NCBI RefSeq assembly: GCF_035046505.1
Contig: NC_089822.1
Coordinates: 125,670,807 to 125,734,806, forward strand
Length of the DNA: 64,000 nucleotides
Direction: 5' to 3'
Source: Tiliqua scincoides
Taxonomy: Eukaryota; Chordata; Lepidosauria; Squamata; Scincidae
Shown here one piece after another: positions 1 through 11,500 of the stretch. The notes under the pieces are model-generated. The model was not told where the DNA came from. It saw only the letters and a list, made by a program, of their open reading frames with translations, and made no database searches. The first letter of the stretch is position 1, and each line of letters starts with the position of its first letter. A program made the position numbers and the translations under genes.

Positions 1-273
1 AGGCCTTGCACAAAGCAAGGTCGGTCTTTCCTTTGCTGCCACTGCTGCATCACAAATGTGAAACAGCAAGTAGTAGAGGGAGTCCTCATCCCACAGCTCA
101 TGTGAAAGGTTGAACAGTCACCCTCATGCTGAGAGCACTTGCGTCTGGCAAGCATGGGCTCCAGCAAGTCTCCAGAGGGCCAGTTTCATTGGAGACTGGG
201 GGCTTCCCGCGGGCCACATTGGGAGTCCCTGAGGGCCGCAAGTGGCCCCTGGGCCGGGGTTTGGGCACCCCTG
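1..273. mobile_element. hAT-like non-autonomous element, cut by the window edge
   Basis: Same family as the full copy at 15089-15536: both share the stretches around GGCCTTGCACAAAGCAAGG and GAGACTGGGGGCT and end in GGGTTTGGGCACCCCTG. Only the right-hand part is inside the window. The following 8 bp (274-281, TGCTAGTA) would be one target duplication. Confidence 0.75.
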
Positions 274-1157
274 TGCTAGTATAGAAGAGGGGATGCAGAT
301 GGAGCCTGTAACTCACACCACTGGATTCCTGAAAATGAAATGCCCATGGTGTAGGTTCTAGGCATTGTACCACAAAGTTCCTGAATTGGCTAGGATCAGC
401 CTTTGACACCTGTAAAGGCTAACATCAAAGAAATGTTGGATACTCTGCCCTCTGCTGCTCTGGGTCACCTCTTCTGTTTAAACCTAGCTATATGGGAATG
501 GGTTCTCTTTAGGCAAAAGAAAGGAGACAGGTGATGTGCATGTGTTTTGAATTCATTCTTCTTCTTTTTTTTCCTTCCTAATAGGCTAGAGCTGAGTCCT
601 GTAAGTGAAAAATGCTTCTGAAGCAGAGTCTTAGATATCCACTTGCCCTGCTGCTTTCAAAGGGTGGCTGTCTAGAGTCTTGTCCTCACCTTCAGGGGGA
701 GCCCACACAAATCTTGGCAGTGTTGTGTTAATTAACAGAGGTTAGCTTTTCACAATTCTAATTAAGATTAGATTCATCACCCACCCACTTGAATTTAAAA
801 GGATGGAGAAACCTTTCTCATTTGTGTGTTGAAGTGTATGTTCAGCAGTGGGAAAGGGTAATGAGTTCTGCTCCCTTGTGTGTACATCAGCCTGGGTAAT
901 AGAGGGAGAAGAGTGCACCTGGTAATTCAGGATGGTTTTTCTAAGCCCTACACTTCCTTGATCAAGATGAATGCCCCTTGTTCAGACACAGTGCCATAGA
1001 GAGCCTGATCTTATCTGATGTTAGGCATGCCTAAATTCACTGAACTTCTCTTCACACAGGACTGTAGCCCCCAAGTGTCTTGGCTTCCTTAAGTATTCAA
1101 TGCAATCAAAATGTCATTGTTTAGGAAATTAAATGTTACGGAACTATAGGCATAAGA

Positions 1158-1435
1158 CAGGGCTTTTCAAACTGGGGTGTCACGCTAAAGAGAAGTGGAA
1201 CGCGTTTGCTCTGCATCTACTTTCACTGCTGCGGGGAGCCCTGCTGCAGGTTGCGCTGGGCTCCCCGCACCCCCGGGAAGCTGCAGGGGGTTGGGTATGT
1301 GTACCCAAGCCCCTGCACCCCCCTGAGTGGTGTGATCCTGGGGATCGCACCGCTGCCTTCCCCCGCCCCTGCTGCCTCCCCCCCCACGCAAGAACTTAGT
1401 GGCTCTCAAACTCTCCCAGAGTTTGAGAACCACTG
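1158..1435. mobile_element. hAT-like element, 278 bp
   Basis: Inverted ends CAGGGCTTTTCAAACT and, reversed, CAGTGGTTCTCAAACT match at 13 of 16 positions. Flanking 8-bp repeats GCATAAGA (1150-1157) and GCATAGGA (1436-1443) match 7 of 8. The interior is GC-rich and non-coding. The right end carries a second inverted copy of the terminal sequence, making a local hairpin. Confidence 0.8.
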
Positions 1436-1756
1436 GCATAGGAGGTGGTATAGCTAAGATGATTCAGTGGTGCAAGAAAATGTTCCTGGATTCACCAGCA
1501 ACTGTATCCCAATATAATAAAAGTTGCCTACGTACTGGTTTGGTTCCAGAGATTTGTATGGAAGTTGGAATGGTACATGCCTCAAAATACCCAGCTCTGC
1601 ACTATTGTGCTTATGTAAAAGTTCTGTCACAGCCCATCTGTAACTCAGGGAACTAGTGTACTGTTATGGGGTGGGGGATGCAGTGGTATTAGAGGAATGT
1701 ATGGGATATTTTCTGAACACTAACACAATTCAATGAGCAGTTACGGCTGGTATATG

Positions 1757-1846
1757 CTACAATCCTCTGCATGTCTCCCCAGAAGTAAGTCTTATTGAGT
1801 TCAATTAATGTGACTTACTGTCAGGGAAGAGTGTAGCTAGAATTTT
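1757..1846 (+). repeat. Degenerate copy of the 90-bp palindromic family
   Basis: Contains AATCCTCTGCATGTCT, AGAAGTAAGT and GTGACTTACT in the family order, but the ends are too eroded to define flanking repeats. Confidence 0.55.
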
Positions 1847-2106
1847 GAGCAATACACTGTGTGAGGCACAGGGAGGTTGACCTCTCTAAGTAAACCTGCA
1901 GTGGAGTGTAGTTGACTGCAAACCTCTGACTGTGTCTGCTGACACATTGCAGCCACTTCAGTGGAACTCCAGGAGAAGAAGTCCTGCTGAATTTGGCATA
2001 TATGAAAGCCTAAACTGTGCAGCACAAATACTCACCATGTCGGCCTGCTGTTATGGAGTGGTGAACATTATTCACCAAGTCAGCCCTCTCAACGAAGGCC
2101 CACTCA

Positions 2107-2175
2107 GAGCCCAATCCTATGCATGTCTGCTCAGAAGTAAGTCCTATTATAGTCAGTGGGGCTAGGAATGCAGCC
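2107..2175 (+). mobile_element. 90-bp palindromic family member, internally shortened (69 bp)
   Basis: Starts GAGCCCAATCCTATGCATGT and ends GCAGCC, flanked by TCA at 2104-2106 and 2176-2178. About 21 bp is missing from the right arm. A second, partial copy follows directly at 2179-2216, sharing the TCA. Confidence 0.8.
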
Positions 2176-2178
2176 TCA

Positions 2179-2216
2179 CAGCCCGATCCTATGCATGTCT
2201 GCTCAGAAGTAAGACT
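2179..2216 (+). mobile_element. Partial 90-bp family copy abutting the previous one
   Basis: Begins CAGCCCGATCCTATGCATGT and stops inside the first arm at AGTAAGACTGTGG, next to the CpG island boundary. Confidence 0.75.
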
Positions 2217-3130
2217 GTGGCACAGCGCCTGGCTGCCGTCCTTGGCACGCTTCGCCTGGAAGGAAGTTCCCGCTGCACGCAGTTGGTCTTCCTGCCGTGC
2301 AAACGTGCCTAGGCTGCAAGCGTACCTGCTGGCGCGAGGGGGCTGTGCGCCCCCCCTTGGCCTGCCCATTCCTCCCTTGAACTGCAGCCAAGCCCCTGGG
2401 AGGCGGGAAAGGGGAGCATCCGCGCTTGCTTGGCTGGCTGGCTGGGAGGGAGAGCGCCTCGCTCGCTCGCTCGCTCGCCCGCCCGCCCACAGCCTTCCGC
2501 GCAGGGCTGGCTCCTTTGCCAGCACGTCGAGTTGTTGCTATGGCTATATGACCATCATTCCAGCAACAAGCGGCGCCACGTGATGCGCCCGGCGATGGCT
2601 GCTTGGCGGGGAGGGAGCGGGGCGGAGGGACAGTGAGCAGCAGCCCCGGCACGCTTCCCCCCGCCGCCGCCGCCGCCGCCACCTGGAGCGCGCCAAAGGC
2701 CGCCCAGCAGCAGCAGTGCCCTCCTCCTCCTCCTCTTCTTCCTCCTCCCCCTGCCTCGGTGTCCTCATCGCTCCGCTCCCCTCTCCACCATCGCCACCTC
2801 CCCCTCCTCTTGCAGCGGCGCCTTCGCACGCAGCCTGCCCAGCCTGGATGGATGGAGCGTTCCTGCGAGCCTGGGCTGCTCCGCTATGGTGGGTGCCGGT
2901 GCATGTATGGGGGGGGGGTCTGATTGCAACCTCGGGGTGCCTCTGCGCGGCGAGGGGGCGGCAGCTGCGGACTGCACGTCGTCGATCTTTGTGTGCCACC
3001 CTGACTGGAGCTGTCTGGAGCCGGGCTGTCCGGGGAGCGCTTGCTTCCCCTTAATAATGTGGCGCATTGATCGGAGCCCCATCTGCATATTCGGGCAGCC
3101 TTCCGTCGAAGCAGCTGCAGTCCCCGCTCA
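2200..3130. promoter_or_regulatory. CpG island, unassigned promoter
   Basis: Dense CpG with triplet tracts (CCG repeats near 2660-2682, CAG at 2706-2717, CCT/CTT at 2720-2745) and a GCCACGTGAT E-box-type site at about 2574-2583. A half RFX-type site GTTGCTATGGC lies at 2532-2542. It sits about 10 kb upstream of the DTX3 start exon, so it may be an alternative DTX3 promoter or the promoter of another gene. A possible donor (ATG|GTGGGT) lies at about 2888. Long frames across it on both strands are products of GC-rich triplet composition. Confidence 0.6.
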
Positions 3131-3649
3131 TTGTGTGTTGTCAGCTGGCTTTGCAGCAGGGGTGTTGCCTGTGTGTGTGTTTTGATTGGGGGGGGGAGGC
3201 GGGCGGTGCGATCTCTTGTATGGGTGGTGGTAGGTGGTATCTACTCTTCCTTGGGGGGGGGGGAAGAGACACCAAAACACCCGGGAGGAGGCTTTGCAGA
3301 GCGATCGACCCCCGAGTTGCCTATTCCTCTACCTGTCAAGCCTCCCAGAACTGCGGGGGTGGCCAGGCAACGAGGTCTTTTATTTTTTTCTTCCCCTGCA
3401 CAGCGAGAGGTGTTGATCTGGGGTCTAATTAGGTCAAGTGAGGATGACACGGAGGTGCTTACCTTTCCTTTGGATCCTCCCCGGGGTGGGGTGGAAGGGG
3501 GGAGAAGATGAGGTGGGATTATTTCCCCCATGCATTCTTGAGAAGGTGTCATTGGGGTCCCAGGGCTTTGAGGGTGGTGGGACTGAAAGGGAAGGGGAGG
3601 GGGTTCTGAAGAATCTAGGTGTGGAATACCGACTGGTGTTTTGGATTGA

Positions 3650-3739
3650 GAGCCCAATCCTATGCATATCTACTCAGAAGTAAGTTCCATTGTGGTCAAT
3701 GGGGCTTACTCCCAGGTAAGTGCCTATAGGATTGAAGCC
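3650..3739 (+). mobile_element. 90-bp palindromic element with TGA duplication
   Basis: Exactly 90 bp by count, flanked by TGA at 3647-3649 and 3740-3742. Left end GAGCCCAATCCTATGCATAT, right end TATAGGATTGAAGCC; the two halves are near complements of each other (GTTCCATTG against CAATGGGGC). Confidence 0.85.
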
Positions 3740-5799
3740 TGAGACCCTCTTCAAGAGGGATGGAGGTCTGAACGCCCTAAAGCGTCCTTAGCCCAGCAGC
3801 TATTGTCTCTTGCCCTGAACCCACCCTGCACATCGCCCTTTTTTCTTTGTTCCCTCATTTGTCCCCAATACTTCAAAGGGAGTGGAGGCTACTGGGCATT
3901 GTCTCTGATAAACAACCCCAGGTTTGATGAGACTGGCAACAACCATCACCCAAATGGCTTAAAGGGGGGGGGGATCCAAACCTGAATTGCCTCATACCAA
4001 AAGCTTGCTCCCACCCACACATCCCAGCTGCCAGGTGTATCTCAGGGAGAAGGAGTCATCTGGAAAGGTTATTTTCTGCCCAATGGTTTCTCTCCCTCTC
4101 CCAGTCTGCCCTTTCTTCACTCTTCTCCCCACCCTTTGCCTTGCTTAGTTTTGCTTTTTTCTGCCAACACACAATGGCATTTGGGTCTGTTATCTTTATT
4201 GTGCAGGTGAGGCCCATTGGAATGTAAATGCCTGGCTTGGCCTCGCCTTGTCCAAGGTGACACCAATAAAGTATTCAGATGCAATAGAGGGCAGGACTCC
4301 TGTACACTTAATGGTTCAGTGGAAAGGGACTCTTCAGCTGGCACAGCTTGTCCTGGCACATGAGACTGCAGGGGTGTGGAAAGCCACCCTGGTTGAAATT
4401 CCCTGTTCTCCAGTTTGCAGAAGAATACATTATATCTCCCCAGATCATAAATTAGACCCTATGCCACTGTTCTCTCCCCCCCCCCATCCCTGTGTCCTGA
4501 TGTGGGTTATGGAAATCCACCTGTGGTCTGGTCAGAACAGTCCACAGAACAGTTTGGGATAAGTATGCCAGCATCCATGTTGGTGACTTGAGAAGATATG
4601 CAGGAAGAACCACCCTGCTGCTGCCCTCTGATATTTCAGAGCATATATTGTGGGGTGTGTGTGTGTGTGTTCCTTTTAAGGGTCAGACCACTCCATTTTT
4701 TACTATGGCTGCTGGGATTGTTTGGCAGGGCTACCTTTGTGCCTACTGACCTGTTGTGGAGAAGCTGCCTTCAACCTGGCCAGACTCATAGTCCATCTTA
4801 CCCAGTATTATCTGCTTTAGTGGACCCTGTCTCTTCTGGGTCTCAGGCAGGAATCTTTCCATCACCTGCTACTTGACTGTTTTACTGGAGAGGCCAGGGA
4901 TTAACTCTAAAGTCTAGAACCTTCTTTCTGTAATGGATGTGTTTTTGCCATCCTGAAAAGCTGCATGGTGTGTTATTGTAGGATTGTCTTAAGTATTTTA
5001 TTGTCACTTGATCTACAAGGGTTGGAGCTTCATGAGCTGGATCTGTGACTTCAGGGTCTTTTCCAAACACACCAGCTGCACAGGCCTGCTTCCTTTTTGT
5101 AGAGTCTCCCAGAGCATTGAGGTTTTTTGTATGGTTATTCTGAAAGAGGAAGCTCTGGTGTACAGTATTTGCAAGAAACAGTAGTGCAGATGCTGAGGGC
5201 CAATGGCTGTCCTTCTTTTGCCCTCATCCATGTTGTCTGCCCATATGTACATGAAGAGGCAGTTAGTCCCACCAGCAACAACATTAAATTTTTGCGCGGC
5301 CCACAGGTATACACATTTTGTTCCTGTTGCATATGGGTAACATTGGGCAGAAATGGCTTATGACCAAGGCCTTCCAGGACAGGAAAGTTCTGATGTGTCC
5401 ACTGTCTAAGTACTTGGAGAGGTTGGGAGCTCTGTAAATTAGATTTGGACCTGGACCACACACAAATGAAAGAAAATCCAGATTATGTGAGTCAGGAGGC
5501 TTAATATATAGATTGTTGTTATCAGATCTGTTCAAGAGTTCACAGCAGAGGAACAATAATGTCTTTTTCTGTAAATCAAATTCCATTCATTTATGACAGG
5601 CTTAGGAGTAGATAAACCTAGAAGAGGAAGTATCTCTTCCAGGCAAGGAAGCTTTGATAAACTGAAATACAGTTCTTTGTGTACATCCAGGCAATCAGTG
5701 TGCCAAAAATAACATAATTGTGTGTGAATCAGTGGGGAGGCAACTCAAAATATATGGGGGCTAGTACTTTTTTTGCAAGGCTGGATAGAAGAATGGAGT

Positions 5800-5960
5800 C
5801 TCCTGAATTAATCAGAACTCTTCATCAGGTAGAAGTTGTGCTCTTAAGCACACTTACTAGGGAGTAAGCCCCGTGCTTAACAGTATGTGCCTTACTTCCA
5901 AGTAAGTCCTTACTTCAGCAGGCCTTACTTCCAAGTAAATGGGTATGCCTCATAGCTGCA
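5800..5960. repeat. Cluster of short TTACTTCCAAGTAA-like palindromes
   Basis: The palindrome CTTACTTCCAAGTAA appears at about 5891-5905 and 5926-5939, with related pieces between (GTCCTTACTTCAGCAGG) and GAGTAAGCCCC just before. It looks like broken arms of the 90-bp family. The motif CAGAACTCTTCATCAGG at 5815-5831 is shared with 54231-54247 and marks another old interspersed repeat. Confidence 0.5.
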
Positions 5961-6009
5961 GGCCTGTGCACGTTTACCTGGTAAACCCAACTGAACACAG
6001 TGGGACTAA

Positions 6010-6099
6010 CAGCACAATCCTATGCATGTCTGCTCAGAATTAAGTCCCATTGTGGACAAGGGGGCTTAGTCCCAGGAAAGTGTTCATAGGATTTCAGTC
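6010..6099 (+). mobile_element. 90-bp palindromic element
   Basis: Exactly 90 bp; begins CAGCACAATCCTATGCATGT, ends CATAGGATTTCAGTC. Flanks are TAA (6007-6009) and TTA (6100-6102), close to but not an exact duplication. Confidence 0.8.
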
Positions 6100-7116
6100 T
6101 TACTGTTTGTAACCCTGAGCCCATTTACTATGACGAAAATCACACTGAACTTGGATGCATTTACTTTTAATAGCTTGTAACAGCCATGCCTGGGATCAGG
6201 CTGTTCGTGCATCAGAAAGAGTAGTTTTTGTTAGAACTGACTGTCTAAATATTTGAGTCCTTTGTGACCGGTTTTGCACTCTGTGTAAGTAAGATTTAGC
6301 TTCTTTGCCGTTCTGTTCTGTGAAGAATTCCTTGTCCATCAGAATCCTTCATCCTCTTATGCCTGCGACTTCACACTTTTTATGTCATCAGGAATTCTTT
6401 TTGCTATTGACTTGTAAAATGAGGAACTCCAGCAGATTGCACAGGATTCAGGGGCACACCTGAAGTCGCAGGCATGTCATGTGATGCACTGGCAAAGCTT
6501 TTGGTCCTCATCTGTCTTCTTGTGACCTAAAACGCACCAATAATGCCCTTTGTTTGCACAGTGCAGCAAAATAAAAAATAAAAAAAAATTCAGGAGTAGG
6601 TAACCTGACAGGGAAACTTGTCAAACAGTACTTTTCTCATCAACGAGACCCTGATAAAGTTCCAGTGAAACACAGTTTGAAAACCATTATTCTACACTAA
6701 CGGGCATTAGTACAAAACTCAATTTACCTGTTTTAAAATAGTCATTCATCAGTGAGAATGCGGCTTCCAGTGCTCTACCTTTTGCAGCCTTGGGATGTAA
6801 ACAAACATACCAATTGTGAGAATGGCAGAAGTGATTTCGTAGCTCTGTAAACAGACCCTTCTGAGGTGAACTCTTTGCTGGGTTTCCACATGGTGAGACT
6901 GGCACTGCCAAGGTCCTCTTGTGGAGGGCACCTGTTGGTTGGCAAAATGATTTCACAAACACACCACCCCACAGTTCTGTGCTACAGTACTGCAGCTATA
7001 AGTAAAAATGTTTGCTTTTAAGATTGAACAAAAAATGTGCATGTGGTGCTTTTATCAATAAAAAGTGAACAACCTACCTGCAACATGGAGGGGAGGCTCA
7101 AGACTGATAACTGAAT

Positions 7117-7520
7117 CAGTGGCGTAGCTCACTGCTATGCTGCCCCAGGGCATGCAGTTCACCGCCACCCCTCTAACCCTTCCCCCTTCAACCTGGAAGT
7201 AATTGCAGTTACATCACCGCAATTACTTCCAGAATTCGCCGGGCAAGGCTGACCACTTCTTCCCAAGCGGCCAGCTTCGCTCCTAGCTACCGTGCCAAGA
7301 AGGACCGTGGAGGCAGTGGGCAGGTTCTCTTGCCCACCGCCCCTACAATGATTCTCTGCATGGTTGCATGCTGCTGGGAATGAGGCCAGTGGCCTTGCTC
7401 TGAGTGTCCTTGTTGAGGGGGCGCAGGACCACAGTGACTGGCTTGCCATGGCTGGGTGACATTGCCGCCCCCCATGGAGTGCCACTTGGGGTCTGTGATA
7501 CCCCCTCACATACGCAACTG
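7117..7520. mobile_element. hAT-like element, about 404 bp
   Basis: Ends CAGTGGCGTAGC and, reversed, CAGTTGCGTATG match 9 of 12. Flanking 8-mers AACTGAAT and AACTGGTG match 5 of 8, so boundaries are tentative. Related ends occur at 43037 (CAGTGGCATAGC) and near 60877 (CAGTGATGTAGC). The interior has a 14-bp hairpin at 7193-7232. Confidence 0.6.
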
Positions 7521-10473
7521 AACTGGTGCTTGACTCATTGCCATAGACGGCTTTTACCAAGAGGAAACCAGGCTCACACCATGTGTGATGAACTTCTGTA
7601 ACTTTTCTAGTATTACATGTCTTGAAACTTAAGGGCTAGAAACTCCTTAAAAAATAAAAAATGAATGATGAGCCCAAAATCAAAATTCCACGTTGATCAA
7701 TGCAATCACACACTTCTGTTTGTACCAGTCAAGGGTCAAGCAGTTGTCTTCTGCTAAGTGAGGAGAGAAGCAGCTTTTAAAGTGGTGACTGTCTCATATT
7801 TAGCAGAGGGAGAGCAACTGTCCCTGTTCATCCCTAGTGTGGCATCTTTTCCAGCAGTTTTTTTTTTTTTTTTTTTTACTGGTGTCTGTCTCTTCTTTTC
7901 TCTCTCTCTTTTTAAGATTGGGAGCCGCTTGGGACAGAGAGCAAGCAATCTCTTTTTTCTTTTTTGCCATTTAATCTTGAATGTCTTCCCCAAAAGCTTT
8001 CTCTTTCATTTCATTGCAATGCATACCACTTGAAAATCGGTATATAAATCGTCTTAATGATGATGGTTGATTGAAACTGCCAAAGTATTTATGGAGAGTT
8101 TTAGCGTGTGTGTATGTACGCAGATCTACTGTGGTTGAGAAGCTGTATAGCATGGGAGATTTATTTTTTTTCCATTGCCAGATTGCATGTTCTTGGACTA
8201 TGCTCTGCCATGAGAAGCATTTCTCAGGCTCCAATGGTGGTTGCTTGCAAGCCACACTGGTCTCTTATTCTCTTGTGGCTATGCTGTGTGTTCTGCATAG
8301 CTGACATCAACTCGGTTCAGCAATGCTCCCCATCATGCTTGGAATTGGTCCTGAGCATAGTGCTCGTGGGGGTGCCAAAAAGTCATTGTATCTCCAGCAA
8401 AACTGGAGAATGATGTTGCCTTGCTCATGTTCACACAACCCTTCAGCCCCTTCCCACTGGTGTTCATGCACAAATATTGTTTGCTGCCCAAACCCCTAGG
8501 AGCCATCTGCCACTGAGGTTGGTTTCTTGTGAACAAGATGGAACTGCCTACTCTGAAGAATGGGAAGGAGAGAGGAGACTGAGACTGCTTGCTCTGTTGC
8601 AAAAACCTCAGTTGAAAGAGACAGTCCTTGCTGTAGAATTCCCCACCCCCACCATGGGCTTGACTTGCAGGGTGTCCATGTCTTAAAAAAAATGCAGCCA
8701 CTTTGGGGATAGAACAACTACTTTCCAATGCCACAGCACCACCAGTTTGAGAGTGCCATTTTGGGACAGAAGGGCAAGATTCTCAGCAACATTTGTTAAA
8801 AGCTCTTCTTGGAGATGTACAGGATTAAATTGCAAAAAAGCAGCAGTATAGTTTAAGAGCTTTTTTTGTATCTCTTAATACATATATAGCAGTATTGTCA
8901 GCACAAATTCATCTCTCTTTTGAATAAAGTAAAGATGTTTGTGCCTTCTTGGCATCCATACCTAGTTTGCGCATAGGCCCATTTAATTGCATAACAATAG
9001 CTGTCATTAAGTTAGGCAGCAAGTCAGCCAGAAATGCAGGATTAAAATGGTCTGAAACATGGGGGAGAATACCCCTAGTCCATCTGGCTTTCTGAAAAAT
9101 GGTCCCCAGTTGAAGATTGTATGAAGTGTTTTCTAATTCTCTCACCCACACCCTTCCAAGAATTGCACTTTAAGGAACAAAAGCATGAAATAGAGGAAGA
9201 GATTGCCTATTTTTGTCATGGACAGACTTGTCATGTCCCGTCCCCCCACCTTCTGATTCTTGCCCCAGTGTTTGTTTACTTGAAGATTCTTCCACTAAAA
9301 TCTAGCTTCAAAAAATCAATCCCTTTGCTTTGTCCTACACCTTTAGTCTTTCCTGCATAGTGATGTTGAGGAAATGCAAAACAAAACTCTCTGCCATATC
9401 ATGTCAAGGAGCAAAATTCCCCAGCCATGTCATGGCATGGCATACAAGTTTACAAAGCCCCATCTGGGTACCAGTAGAGAGGTGTAGGGAAGAAGGAATA
9501 TTTTCCCTTCTTTACAGAGTTGCCTCAGCAAAGGACGCCTGCCCTAAGGTTTTTGCAGTCTAAGTTTCAACAGGGAGAGAATGAAAGGAGAAGAGAGTAA
9601 CATTAAAACAGGATCTATGTGAGCCAGTCCTGTTACACAGATTTAAATTAGAGATTAAGGAATTAAAGCTAAACATTTTCTTGAATAGGTCGACATGGAA
9701 TCTGTTAAGTGGCATTTTATCCTTCCAATAAGAACACTGTGAGGTAATGTAGCCTAAAAGAAAGAGCCCCTAGACTATTCAGTGAGCTTCAAAGCTTGAG
9801 TGGGCTTGAATCTTGGTTAAATCTCACTTAAAAACCCAACACCTAATGCACAAGCAAGAAGGCAGCTTGGGATCTATTGGCAGATCTCTGGGTAATGTGC
9901 AGTAGGCTGGCAAGGGGGTTCTGGCTTCCAATTGTTTAAGAGTAGCAACAACAAAAATTCTTTCTTTCTTTGAAACAAAGAAAGCATGAGGGGGTGGAAA
10001 TCCAGGAGGATTTGGGTATGCTGTACAAGGCCTGTGAGCTCAATTTTGGTACTGAAAATAGGTTCTTGGGCTGAGCATGTGCCCAAAGGCACCTTGTCCT
10101 GTTCCTTAGTTCTAAGCCTGTGCTTGCCTTCCGGGTTATTCCTTTGCGCCAGCTCCAGTTGGTGAGTGTTTTGGACCTGATTAAAAGAAAAGCCTGAAGT
10201 CTCTCTGCTCCTTCTCTATACCACACCAGCTCTTGCAAGGCATTGTGCAGATTGCATATCAAGTTTTTCCAAGAATAAATGTGTTGGGAATGCCGTGACT
10301 GGAAGCTGCTTCTCAGTACACATATGCTTGGTGAAATAGACGGGTGTATTGAGCACACATGACAAATGACTCATGGGATTCATCTTGTACTGCATTTCCT
10401 ATCTTTGGTGTAAGAGTTTACATCTTGTGTGAAACTTGGAGCCTGAGAGCTAGTGCAGCTGCCATGTGTCTTA

Positions 10474-10563
10474 CAGCACAATCCTTCCTATACAGTACTC
10501 AGAGGTAAGCCCTATATTGCTCAAAGGGGGTTACTCTCTAGTAAGTGTGCTTTGGAGTTCAGC
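10474..10563 (+). mobile_element. 90-bp palindromic element with TTA flanks
   Basis: Exactly 90 bp from CAGCACAATCC to GAGTTCAGC, diverged in the middle. TTA at 10471-10473 and, one base on, at 10565-10567. Confidence 0.65.
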
Positions 10564-10697
10564 TTTACACACTGGATCCAATTTCATCCATAGTTGTGCT
10601 GATGGTCTTATCCTCTGTGACCCTTGCTGAACTTGTATTCTGATACAGTGGATCAGAGCATCTCTTTTTGATTTTATTTATTTTACAGCAAATAACT

Positions 10698-10855
10698 TTG
10701 ATCAGGTCAAGGGCCCATCTAGTCCAGCTTCCTGTATCTCATAGTAGCCCAAAAAGTGCTCCCTCAGGCATTTGGTGGGCCACTGTGGGATACAAGAAGC
10801 TGGGCTAGATGGGCCTTTGGCCTGATCCAGTGGGGCTCTTCTTAACTACAGATTA
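10698..10855. repeat. Two CR1/L2-type LINE 3' ends in head-to-head orientation
   Basis: Minus-strand tail at about 10698-10749 (CATCTAGTCCAGCTTCCTGT) and plus-strand tail at 10758-10855 (GAAGCTGGGCTAGATGGGCC, GGCCTGATCCAG). The two ~50-bp arms are inverted copies separated by about 30 bp. Confidence 0.8.
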
Positions 10856-11186
10856 ACTTCTTTTGTTGCATCTTCACCCAGAGAAGACCATCCCCAAAAC
10901 CAAGCAAACAACCACTCCAGTTATGGAGTTATAATTATTACTCCAGGTTTCTATTGCTAGAGGATGGTTATTTATAAACAGAGACACCTGAGGCTCAAAA
11001 GCTTTGCCCTGTTCCTAAAATGGAACTGACTGCTATTCAGTAGGGAGGAAAAGCATTTTGCACATGCTTGGAGGTGCTAGCTCCTGCTACTTATTGTACT
11101 GTGATTTATTTTTTTACATGTTATTAGTCACTTTGCAAGGATACAGGCGGGGGTCAAGGTAGGCAGAGTATAAATATCCCTTGAGA

Positions 11187-11355
11187 GCCAGCAGCGGGGA
11201 GTGGTGGTGAAAGTGTTGGACTAGGACCAAAGTGATGCATGTTCAGATTCCCCCTCAGCCACCATCTCTCAGCCTTGAAGCACTGTGAGAAAAAGAGGGA
11301 GCCATGGCACACCACCCTGAGCCCCTTGGAGGAGGGGTGTGGGAATAAAAGTGCA
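11187..11355 (+). repeat. tRNA-derived SINE (family B)
   Basis: Matches the family with head GTGGTGTAGTGGTTAGAGTG and body CTCAGCC...TGTGAG...: here GTGGTGAAAGTGTTGGACTA at the head, CCTCAGCC in the middle and CCCTGAGCCCCTTGGAGGAG near the tail. Diverged and non-functional. Confidence 0.75.
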
Positions 11356-11395
11356 ATTATTTTATGACTAATGATTGAGTTGTGTCTGGTTTTGT

Positions 11396-11500
11396 GTGCT
11401 CCCTGAAGCATCTGGTGGGCCACTGTGAGATACAGGAAGCTAGACTAGATGGGCCTTTGGCCTGATCCAGCAGGGGACTTCTTATGTTCTTATGAATTCT
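11396..11500 (+). repeat. CR1/L2-type LINE 3' end
   Basis: Short 5'-truncated copy ending in AGACTAGATGGGCCTTTGGC and the TTCTTATGTTCTTATG tail typical of this LINE group. Confidence 0.85.

Noticed and set aside
2203-2999. Several long overlapping frames on both strands (150-208 codons)
   Set aside because: They lie in a CpG island with CCG, CAG and CCT triplet tracts; translations are Arg/Gly/Ala/Pro runs in all frames, as expected from composition.
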